Below, piece after piece: positions 42,901-50,300 of a stretch of 57,090 bases of DNA. The translations under genes and the position numbers were made by a program. The notes below the pieces were generated by a model. It was not told the DNA's origin. It made no database searches and saw nothing but the letters and a program-made list of their open reading frames with translations. The stretch is from Verrucomicrobiia bacterium. GTDB taxonomy: Bacteria > Verrucomicrobiota > Verrucomicrobiia > Verrucomicrobiales > Akkermansiaceae. Positions within the stretch are counted from its first letter, which is position 1, and the number at the start of each line of letters is the position of its first letter. Location: positions 1 through 57,090 of the forward strand of contig JAUIJD010000029.1 of assembly GCA_030431475.1 (NCBI GenBank). The letters run 5' to 3'.

Positions 42901-43600
42901 CATCGTCCGAAGCGTGCTTCTCTACGTGCTGCGCCTCTGGCTCGGTGAGGACGTGCCACTCAATGAAGGACTTCTCGAGGTCGTGGACCTCGAGTTGCCG
43001 TCCGGCCTGCTCAACCCGGTTTTCGGACAGGACGCGGCGATGGCACCGGCGGTGGTTGGAGGCAATGTCGAGGTCAGCCAGCGGCTGGCGGACCTGTTGT
43101 GCGAGGCGCTCCGGATCTGTGCGAACGGGCCCGGGACGATGAACAACTTCCTCTTCGGGGATGAAAGCTTCGGCTACTATGAAACGCTCGGCGGGGGTGC
43201 CGGAGCGGGTCCCGGATTCGACGGGGCGTCCGGGCGGCAGGTGCACATGACCAACACCGCGCTGACCGACCCCGAAGTGCTCGAGCATCGCTATCCCGTG
43301 AGGGTGATCCGCCACGCCTTGCGCTCGGGTTCGGGAGGCGCGGGGAGATGGTGCGGAGGCGAGGGCATCGTGCGCGAACTCGGGTTCCTCGCACCGCTCA
43401 CGGTCTCCTTTCTGACCCAGCGCCGGACCAGCGGGCCGGCCGGAGCGGCTGGCGGCGGAGACGGCATGCCGGGCGGCCAGTGGCTCGTCCGGAAAGGAGG
43501 CGGGACGGAGAAGCTCGAGGGGGTGCTTACCCTGGAGGTCGCGGCCGGCGAGGCGATCCGGATCGAGACCCCCGGCGGGGGAGGATGGGGAACCGGATGA
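39986..43600 (+). CDS. Hydantoinase/5-oxoprolinase family protein (HyuA-HyuB fusion)
   Basis: 1204 aa in one chain. The N-terminal half is HyuA-like: RIRVDTGGTFTDAWG (residues ~6-20, ATP phosphate loop), VATTRGTNALLEHKG, LLSGPAGGLIGAADLA and TFDMGGTSTDVARIDG. The C-terminal half from ~690 is HyuB-like: RLDFSCALLDAGGRLVASAP, GDVIITNHPGYGGSHLPDVT, NRAHHAEIGG, GNVEVSQRL and GGEGIVRELGFL. Family members open cyclic amides (5-oxoproline, hydantoins) with ATP. Whether the substrate is 5-oxoproline or a cyclic product of this cluster is unknown. ATGA overlaps on both sides tie it to the pseudo-GTPase and halogenase genes. Confidence 0.9.
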   Translation: MSRPWRIRVDTGGTFTDAWGIGPDGTERRCKVLSDGRLRVETAGSGDGWLELTGAAADLPEGLLVGWRTADGVEVTGHQGGRIRLKAPAGVIELDGGEEAPVVAARVLTATPASAALPPMDFRVATTRGTNALLEHKGAKVALFISSGFEDLPVIRDQRRPSLFDPGAPGEAGLADRIYGVHGRMSEEGVELAGPDEASVRRDARDALAAGCDAAAVALLHAWRNPEHERSVAGWLRDEGFAEVTVSARVAPLIRLLPRMDTALADAFLAPVMRRFIKRVEEPLEGRTVWLMTSAGGLVPSHRYQPKDSLLSGPAGGLIGAADLARAAGYPRVLTFDMGGTSTDVARIDGPFGYREEQQVGPARVLAPALEIETVAAGGGSICRWRNGRLEVGPESAGSVPGPACYGRGGPLTLTDVNLLLGLMDPVGAGIPLDREAARVRFEELMEAMRAGGEEPGPERDLLKGLREMAVERMAEAIRSVSIRQGVEVEGHALFAFGGAGPQHACAVADRLGVSTVLVPADAGLLSAWGLERARRQEQRVRQVLESLDAVPVAEVWAELAEEAGEALGVARPVFRYIASLRLRGQESTLEIESSEGRGDPLAADFAARYREVFGYEPPGGVPVELVRLRVVAEDTVDERPRERFEEVAGVGPRIWQDRYSTCVLPAGWTAWRGNGGTLRLERVEARDDTLRGMSAAVRSGLFRSRFEGLLSSMGEALKRTALSTNIRERLDFSCALLDAGGRLVASAPHVPVHLGALGVCVRECLRRIEMNPGDVIITNHPGYGGSHLPDVTLIAPVHDAAGRRIGFVANRAHHAEIGGMAPGSMPATATCLAEEGVVISPMKLVDGGALRRERLERLLREAAYPSRRPSDNLADVEAQLAACHFGREAVEGLVAAHGADPVRDEISAITGRSAALMAGRLQRSDLQVRATTRLDDGTLLQVRLEVSEGRMKVDFRGSGEVHPGNLNATPAIVRSVLLYVLRLWLGEDVPLNEGLLEVVDLELPSGLLNPVFGQDAAMAPAVVGGNVEVSQRLADLLCEALRICANGPGTMNNFLFGDESFGYYETLGGGAGAGPGFDGASGRQVHMTNTALTDPEVLEHRYPVRVIRHALRSGSGGAGRWCGGEGIVRELGFLAPLTVSFLTQRRTSGPAGAAGGGDGMPGGQWLVRKGGGTEKLEGVLTLEVAAGEAIRIETPGGGGWGTG

Positions 43601-43641
43601 CGGCTTGCCCCGGGCGGAGGTTTCGCTATTTCTCTTTCGTG

Positions 43642-45153
43642 ATGTTGGATCGATCACCCGATTCGGAACCGGAGATCCGCTCGGTACTCGTCCTTGGTGG
43701 CGGTAGCGCGGGATTGTTGACCGGCCTGACGCTGAAGCGTCTCGTGCCGGACCTCGACGTCAGGCTGGTCCACAGCAGCGACATCGGCGTGATCGGCGTC
43801 GGCGAGGGAACGACCGCCGTGTTTCCCGAGCATTTGTTCAAGACGCTCGGGCTCGATGTGGGGGAGTTCTATCGCGACGCGCAGCCGACCTGGAAACAGG
43901 GCATCAAGTTCGTGTGGGGACCGCGCGAGCATTTCTTCTACGACTTCGAGTTCCAGTATGACAACCGCTTCGACGGGTTGCCGAAGGCGAGCGGCTACTA
44001 CGCGACCGACGATTGCCGCGACCTTTCGCATGCCTGTTCGCTGATGGAGCGCGGCAAGGCCTTCACCAGCGGTCCGCTCGGCAAGCCGATCATCCGTGGT
44101 CAACACGCCTTCCACATCGAGAACGAGAACCTCGTGAAAACCCTGACCCGCCATGCGGAAAGCGCGGGCATCGGGTTTCTCGACGACACGCTGGAGCGGG
44201 TCGAGCACGAGGGAGGGCGCGTGACCGCGATCGAGTTCAAGGGAGGGGAGAGAATCGAGGCCGACCTCTTCATCGATGCCTCGGGCTTCCGTGCGGAGTT
44301 GATCGGAAAGGTTCTCGAGGAGCCGTTCCGGAGTTTCTCCGAGGGCCTCTTCTGCGACCGGGCGGTGATCGGCGGCTGGGAGCGGGAAGACGAGCCAATC
44401 CTCGCCTACACCACCGCCGAGACGATGGATCACGGTTGGTGCTGGCAGATCGAGCACGAGCACTTCATCAACCGCGGCTACGTGTATGCCTCCGACTTCG
44501 TCGATGACGACGCCGCGCTTGCCGAGTTCCTCAAACGCAATCCGAAGGTGTCCAACGAGCCGCGGGTCGTTCGGTTCCGCAGCGGACGTTACGAGCGCAA
44601 CTGGGTTGGCAACGTCGTTGCGGTGGGCAACGCGTCCGGCTTTGTCGAGCCGCTCGAGGCGACCGCGCTGGCTCAGATCATCTATGAGGCGCGCTGGCTG
44701 GCGGAGGGCCTCAGAATGTCGGCGCGCCGCCCCGACGACACGGTCCGGAAATTCTACAACGAACGGATCGGCACCGCCTGGGACGAGATCCGGGACTTCC
44801 TCGCCTACCACTACAAGTTCAACACGCGGCTGGACACGCCCTTCTGGCAGCACTGTCGGGAGGACGTCAGCCTGGGCGATCACGCCGGTCTGTTCGAGGC
44901 CTATCAGGAACTCGGGCCGTCGCAGTTGCTTTCCGAGGCCTTGCCCGTGAGGCCGAACGTCTACGGCATCGAGGGTTTCCTGGCGATGCTCGTCGGGATG
45001 CAGGTGCCGTACCGGGCACGGCACGAGGCGAACGCCGGGGAACGGCAGCTGTTCGAAAAGGCGCGGGGCCGGCTGGCCCGGGCGGCCGCGGCCGGGGTGA
45101 CCGTTCGCCAGGCGCTGGACGCAATTCGCAAACCGACGTGGCAATGGAGCTGA
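43642..45153 (+). CDS. Flavin-dependent (tryptophan-type) halogenase-like protein
   Basis: 503 aa from ATG at 43642; an ATG at 43597 in an ATGA overlap with the upstream gene would add 15 residues. Seen: FAD motif VLVLGGGSAGLL (GGGSAG at 19-24), GVIGVGEGTT (49-58), the catalytic Lys in PTWKQGIKF (K85, by comparison with PrnA K79), and GNASGFVEPLEATAL. The WxWxIP signature is altered: HGWCWQIEHEH has Glu in place of Pro. So it is a flavoenzyme of the halogenase family, but its activity is uncertain. A flavin reductase would be needed and is not seen. The following gene is a degenerate paralogue overlapping by 10 nt. Confidence 0.85.
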   Translation: MLDRSPDSEPEIRSVLVLGGGSAGLLTGLTLKRLVPDLDVRLVHSSDIGVIGVGEGTTAVFPEHLFKTLGLDVGEFYRDAQPTWKQGIKFVWGPREHFFYDFEFQYDNRFDGLPKASGYYATDDCRDLSHACSLMERGKAFTSGPLGKPIIRGQHAFHIENENLVKTLTRHAESAGIGFLDDTLERVEHEGGRVTAIEFKGGERIEADLFIDASGFRAELIGKVLEEPFRSFSEGLFCDRAVIGGWEREDEPILAYTTAETMDHGWCWQIEHEHFINRGYVYASDFVDDDAALAEFLKRNPKVSNEPRVVRFRSGRYERNWVGNVVAVGNASGFVEPLEATALAQIIYEARWLAEGLRMSARRPDDTVRKFYNERIGTAWDEIRDFLAYHYKFNTRLDTPFWQHCREDVSLGDHAGLFEAYQELGPSQLLSEALPVRPNVYGIEGFLAMLVGMQVPYRARHEANAGERQLFEKARGRLARAAAAGVTVRQALDAIRKPTWQWS

Positions 45154-46523
45154 GTTCGAAAATCCAAACGGTGAAGATCGAGGGCTCGGGGCCGGATCCG
45201 TGGCTCGTTGCGCTGGTGGTCAAACGCCACCTTCCCCAGCTGGAAGTCGAGGTCCACGACCGGGGTGGCCCGGTCGATCCGATCGGGGAAACCACGACGC
45301 CTTACTTCACGAGGCAGCTTCTCGGTCCGCTCGGCATCCGGCCGATCGACCTCCACCGCCTGGCGCGTCCGGTGTGGACGCTCGGGTTCCGCTGCCGCTG
45401 GGGCCGGCGGGAGGAGTTCCATCGCGCCTTCGACCTGAATCCCGTCGGCCTGCTTCCGGGGACGGATTGCGGCATGGGGTTTCTCGCGGCCCGGGCGGAT
45501 TTCACGGGGGCGAGTGTCGGGCAGGCACTGATGCAGGCCCGCCGCATGCCCTCGATCGACCCGGGCCGGGGTTCCGGGCCGGTGGATGCGATGGCCGGCC
45601 TCCAGCTCGACCCGGAACGGTTCGGGGCGATGCTCCGGAAGGCTTGCGAGGTGGTCGGCGTCCGGAGCGGGACGGAGGACTCGATCGCCGATCTGAGGAT
45701 TGAAACCGAGCGGGGAGAGGGGGATTTCGTCGATGCGCCCTTCGCCAGTCGTCGGGCGGTCACGGGTACCCGTCACCGCGCCAGCGAGTCGATCCGCCCC
45801 TACGCCGGCTTGGAGACCCATGCGTCCGGGTGGTGGTGGCGGGTCGAGCACGACGACCGCATCGGGCTCGGCTTCGCTTTCGATCCCGACGAGCTGTCCG
45901 ATGAAGAGGCTCGAAAAATCCTCGCCGATCGGCTCGGCGACCCGGTGGGAGACCTCAGGATTCACGAATGGCGTTGCGGCCATCGAGTGCAACCGTGGTC
46001 GGAGGGATCGCTCCTCGTGGGGGATGCCGCCGGTCGGTTCGAGCCGATGACGGGCATGAGGCTGCCGCTGCTGCTCCACGAGGCGCAGACCTTCTGCCGG
46101 ATCGTCGGCGAAGCGAATGGAGAGCCGGGTGAGGCCTGTCGGGCACTCTACAACGGGGCCCTCGTGCGTGGCCGGCGGGAGATCGGGGATTTCATCTCCC
46201 TGCATTACCGGCACGCAGGTCGTGATGAGGCGTTCTGGAAGCGAGCCGGCGAGCGAGCCGCCTACGGCGGCATGAAGCGTCTGATCGACCTCTACGGCAC
46301 GACCGGTCCCTCAGGATACATTCTCAATGCGATTCCCGGTTTTCCCGGTACCATGGGCGGGGAGTCATGGATTGCCGCCATGGTCGGACTCGGCCTGCCG
46401 TTCCAGGCGGACTTCGAGCCCTCGCCGGAAGCCGGAAAGGCCTGGGAGGCGGCCGTTGCGGAGAACGAGCGACGGGCGCGGCAGGGGAGCGAGCCGGAGC
46501 GCGCGCTCGCGGCAGCACGCTGA
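45144..46523 (+). CDS. Degenerate halogenase-like protein lacking FAD and catalytic motifs
   Basis: 459 aa from the ATG at 45144 (GTG at 45138 is possible); the gene overlaps the halogenase by 10 nt. The fold is the same, but the key positions have changed: GGGSAG becomes GSGPDP, VGEGTT becomes PIGETTT, and in the ungapped segment after it the catalytic WK (W84-K85) becomes WT. HGWCWQ reads SGWWWRVEHDD, and GNASGFVEPL reads GDAAGRFEPM. A catalytic halogenase role is therefore unlikely; it may form a heterodimer with its neighbour or bind the substrate. Not a pseudogene: the frame is full length and coding-like throughout. Confidence 0.78.
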   Translation: MELSSKIQTVKIEGSGPDPWLVALVVKRHLPQLEVEVHDRGGPVDPIGETTTPYFTRQLLGPLGIRPIDLHRLARPVWTLGFRCRWGRREEFHRAFDLNPVGLLPGTDCGMGFLAARADFTGASVGQALMQARRMPSIDPGRGSGPVDAMAGLQLDPERFGAMLRKACEVVGVRSGTEDSIADLRIETERGEGDFVDAPFASRRAVTGTRHRASESIRPYAGLETHASGWWWRVEHDDRIGLGFAFDPDELSDEEARKILADRLGDPVGDLRIHEWRCGHRVQPWSEGSLLVGDAAGRFEPMTGMRLPLLLHEAQTFCRIVGEANGEPGEACRALYNGALVRGRREIGDFISLHYRHAGRDEAFWKRAGERAAYGGMKRLIDLYGTTGPSGYILNAIPGFPGTMGGESWIAAMVGLGLPFQADFEPSPEAGKAWEAAVAENERRARQGSEPERALAAAR

Positions 46524-46545
46524 GGGGTGGGCACGGAGGGTCCGT

Positions 46546-47340
46546 CTATTCTTTCCCAACGGCGGGGGTGTCCGGGTCGCGGGCGTGGAAGAGCTCCCGG
46601 CTTCGGGCCGGCAGCTCGGCGACGACCTCCAGGGCCTCGTCGACGAGCTCCGGCGTTCCGAGCTGGTGAACCCATGCCGCGGCATCGTCGGGACGACGGG
46701 GAAGCCAGTAGTTGAGGAGCTCCCGGATGCCGGCGCGCCGCGCCGCTCCTGCCGGAAAGGAGCTGATCCAGTCGCCGGCGGCCGGGGCGTCCTGCTGGGC
46801 CCAGCGTTGGACGACCTGCACCACCGCCCGATCGCGCGGCCGGCCGGCGGGCATCTCGGTGACGACGAGGGTGGCGGCGCGTTCGGGGTCTTCGTTCGCC
46901 AGCACCAGCGCGAGGCGGCCGAAGGCCTCGGCCCTTTCCCCGGGATCCTCGAAGTCCTGTGCCCAGCTCACGGCGGCCTCCACATCGTCGTCGGCGAGAC
47001 GCATCGCGAAGTGTCCGATCAGCCGGCGGGCCCCCGGGCTTCCCGGCGGCAGCTCGTCGAGCGCCTGCCGGGCGACCTCGGGTTCAAGCTCGAGTGCGTC
47101 CCAGGCGAGCGCCTCAAGTTTCCTCTCCCTTTCGGCGGGATCCTCGAGCCCGAGGGCATCGGCGAGCCGCTCCCTGGGGGTGGGAGGAGGTTCCTCGGAG
47201 AGAGGTCGTTCGAAGCGGTCGGCCGTCCTCGCCGAGGGCGTGTCGCCCTCCGGGCGGCCGGAGGTCTCCGGGTCATCGCTCCTCTCGCAGGCCCCGACGA
47301 GGAGTCCGGCGAAGACGAGGGCATGCCGGCATCGGATCAC
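46546..47340 (-). CDS. Helical-repeat lipoprotein
   Basis: 264 aa from the GTG at 47340, which overlaps the stop of the large protease gene (GTGA), so translation is probably coupled. The signal peptide (ALVFAGLLVGAC) has a lipobox Cys at about 18. The mature protein has a Pro/Glu-rich linker, then helical repeats with the pattern PERAATLVVTEMPAGRPRDR and AAGDWISSFPAGAARRAGIR, close to those of the lipoprotein at 10456-11463. Probably periplasmic. It faces the halogenase cluster at its 3' end. The long frame to 47871 continues only over the protease gene. Confidence 0.8.
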   Translation of the reverse strand: MIRCRHALVFAGLLVGACERSDDPETSGRPEGDTPSARTADRFERPLSEEPPPTPRERLADALGLEDPAERERKLEALAWDALELEPEVARQALDELPPGSPGARRLIGHFAMRLADDDVEAAVSWAQDFEDPGERAEAFGRLALVLANEDPERAATLVVTEMPAGRPRDRAVVQVVQRWAQQDAPAAGDWISSFPAGAARRAGIRELLNYWLPRRPDDAAAWVHQLGTPELVDEALEVVAELPARSRELFHARDPDTPAVGKE

Positions 47341-50300
47341 GGGGTCACGCTGACGTCGGTGAAGGTCGAGGTGTTCAGCTCGAGATCCGAGCCGCTCGCC
47401 ACCACGAGACCGAAGTAGCAGGTCGATGGCAGGAAGGCGTTGAGGCTCCCCAGCATGGTCCAACTCGTGCCGTCGCCGCTCTTGTAGGCGCGGAGCGTGT
47501 CGCCGGAGCGGACGATGCGCACCCAGGTGTCGCCGGGGGTGCCGGCACCGCTCCCCGAGGTCGAGGTCCCGCCGCCGGGGCTGGTGCGTCGCACCCAGCG
47601 GAAGTCGCCGTTGCCATCGACGCCGAGGAACATGTGCCGCGAGTTCGTGCCGAGCGTGTCGCGGACCATCACGCCGACGCGGGCGTTTGAGCCGGTGTCG
47701 TCGAGCGTCGCGATCCGCGCGATGATCTCGGCATCGCCCTCGACCGGTTGCGAGACGAAGTGGAAGCCGTCGTTCTTGCCCTGGAGGCGGCCGGAGCCGC
47801 TGACCGTGAACTCGCCGCCGTCGTGCGAGCTGCCGCCGGCGAGACCGGGACCGGCCGAGCTTTCCTCCCATGGAAGCGGCAGGCCGGCCTCATCGACCTC
47901 GATCTGCAGGGTGGCGTCGTCTTCCTCCCCGGCGACGTCGCTCACCCGCACCGTGAAGGTGTTGGTGCCGGCCGCGCCCACCGGAGGCGTCCCACCGAGC
48001 GAGCCGTCCGGGGCCAGGGTCAGCCAGGTCGGTCCGGAGACCTTGGCAAAGGTCAGCGTGTCGCCCGCATCCGGATCGCTGGCGGTGCCGGCGAGGGTTT
48101 CTCCCGAAAACTCAACGTCCTCCTGCGCCGGACCCCGGGTGATCGGATCGAGATTGAAGGCAGGCGGGTCGTTCACCGGCAGCACCTCGATCTGCAGCGT
48201 GGCCTCGTCCTGCTCCCCGGCAACGTCGGAAACCCGCACGCTGAAGCTGTTGGCCCCGAGGTCGGCATCGGTCGGCGTGCCGGAAAGGCCGCCGTCGGGG
48301 GCGATGGTGAGCCAGGCCGGTCCTCCGAGCTTGGTGAAGGTGAGCGTGTCGCCAAGGTCCGGATCGCTGGCGGCGGTCGCGAGGGTCCCGGTATAGGCGA
48401 CGTCCTCGGAGGCATCCGCACCCCCGATCGGATCCGCGGTGAAGGAGGGCGGGTCGTTGACATTCTGCACGGTGATCTCAAGCGTCGCGTCGTCGGGCGC
48501 GCCGCTGCCGTCGATCACCCGGATGCCGAATTGCTGGGCACCGACGTCGGCTTCGCCGGGGGTGCCGGAAAGCGAGCCGTCCGGCGCGACGTCCAACCAG
48601 GCCGGGCCGGAGGTCTTCGAGTAGTCCAGCGTGTCGCCGGCATCGATGTCGGTGGCGCTGCCGGCGATCGAACCGGTGTAGGAAACGCCTTCGGTGGCGA
48701 GGGGACCCGACACCGGATCGGCGGTGAACGCGGGGGGATCGTTCACATTCAGAACCTCGACGCGCAGGGTCGCCGTATCGTCGGCACCGGAGCTGTCGAC
48801 GACCCTCACGCCGAAGTCGTTGGTGCCCACGTCGTCATTGCCGGGGGTGCCCGAGAGATTGCCGGCGAGGTCGATGCTCAGCCACGCGGGCCCGGAGGTC
48901 TTCTCAAAGCTGAGGGAGTCGCCGGGATCGGGATCCGAGGCCTCCGCGGCGATGCTGCCGCCGTAGGAAACGCCCTGCGTCGCGTCGGCCGCGAGAATCG
49001 GATCGCTGTCGAAGGCGGGCGGATCGTTGACGTCGGAGACCGTGATCGAAAGCTGGGCCGTGGCCGTGGCGCCGATGGAGTCGGTCACTCGGATCTGGAA
49101 GAGATTCGTGCCGACATCCGCCGGGGCGGGCGTGCCGCCGAGCGTGCCGTCGGTCGCAACCGTCAACCACGCAGGGCCGGAGAGCTTCTCGTAGTCGAGG
49201 GTTTCACTGAGGTCGGAATCGTCCGCAGAGCCGGACAGGGTGCCGGCATAGGGCGAATTCTCGGCCCCGTCACCGCCGACGATGGGATCGACGGGGAAGT
49301 AGGGAGCCCGGTTCATCACCTCGGCGACCTCGGCGCCGGAAAGCTCGCGGTTGTAGATGCGGACATCGTCGATGCTGCCAATGAAGTACTTGTTGCTGTC
49401 CCGGATGTCGCATCCGATGCCGACCCCGATGCCGGCGTTGAGGTCTCGCACCGTCGTGCCGCTCACCGAGGCGTCCGGCTGGCCGTCGATGTAGATCGTC
49501 GCGTTGCCGAGGTTGTCGCGACTTGCCGCGACGTGGTGCCACTGGCCGTCGTTGACGGTCGAAGCACTCGGGAAGTCGAACTGGGTCGCGCTGTTGCCGA
49601 AGCAGTAGAAGTTGACCGTGCCGTCGCTGGCGACCCGTAGCTGATACTGCCCGTTGAAGCCGCCGTTTCGTTGTTGAATGATGACGCCGTTGTTGGTGCT
49701 GCCATTCGGGACGAGGACCCAGGCGGCGAGGGTGAAAGGCGTCGTTCCCGAGAGTGAGGCGTTGGTGCCGCACTCGACGCGGTCATCGCCGTCGAAATCC
49801 AGCGCGCCATCCCGGACACCGGTGGTCCAGGTGGGCAGGTCGAGGGTGCCGTCGGCATCGCTTGACGAGGAATCCAGCGCGATCGGGCCCGAGCCGTCGT
49901 CGAAGCGCCACCAGCCGATCAGCCCGTCGACCAGATTGGAGCTCGCCTGGAAGAACCAGATGGATCCGGGAAACTCGGTGCTGCCGTCGCTGGTGTCGAC
50001 GCGCCAGAAGTAGAGGCCTTCGGTCAGGGCCGGCGGCGTCCAGCTCGTGGTGGCGGTATTCCCGAGGTACTCCGGCGAGGCAGGGGTGGCGTCGCGCACC
50101 GCGAGATAGTCGGTGCCGAGATAGACATCGTTGGAGCTGGTGGCGGGCGGCGCCTTCCAGGAAAGGTCCTGGCCCTGCGGCAGGACCACCGCTCCGTCCA
50201 CCAGTGGCGAGGGATTCGAGGCGCTGCCGCCTCCGGCGGCGAGAGACGTGATCTCGGTGAGGTCGAGGGAACGCCGGTAGATCCGGATCTCGTCGAGATC

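Noticed and set aside
43348..43641. Upstream extension of the halogenase frame
   Set aside because: Overlaps the end of the oxoprolinase in another frame and has no halogenase features; the flavoprotein fold begins after 43642.
39986..46523. Secondary-metabolite (NRPS/PKS) gene cluster around the halogenase
   Set aside because: No carrier, condensation, adenylation or ketosynthase domains are present; only the halogenase-like pair and the oxoprolinase.
47380..49290. Possible CRISPR or tandem-repeat array, since similar ~290-nt units recur
   Set aside because: The units are diverged Ig-like protein repeats in frame with the large metallopeptidase; there are no short identical repeats with unique spacers.
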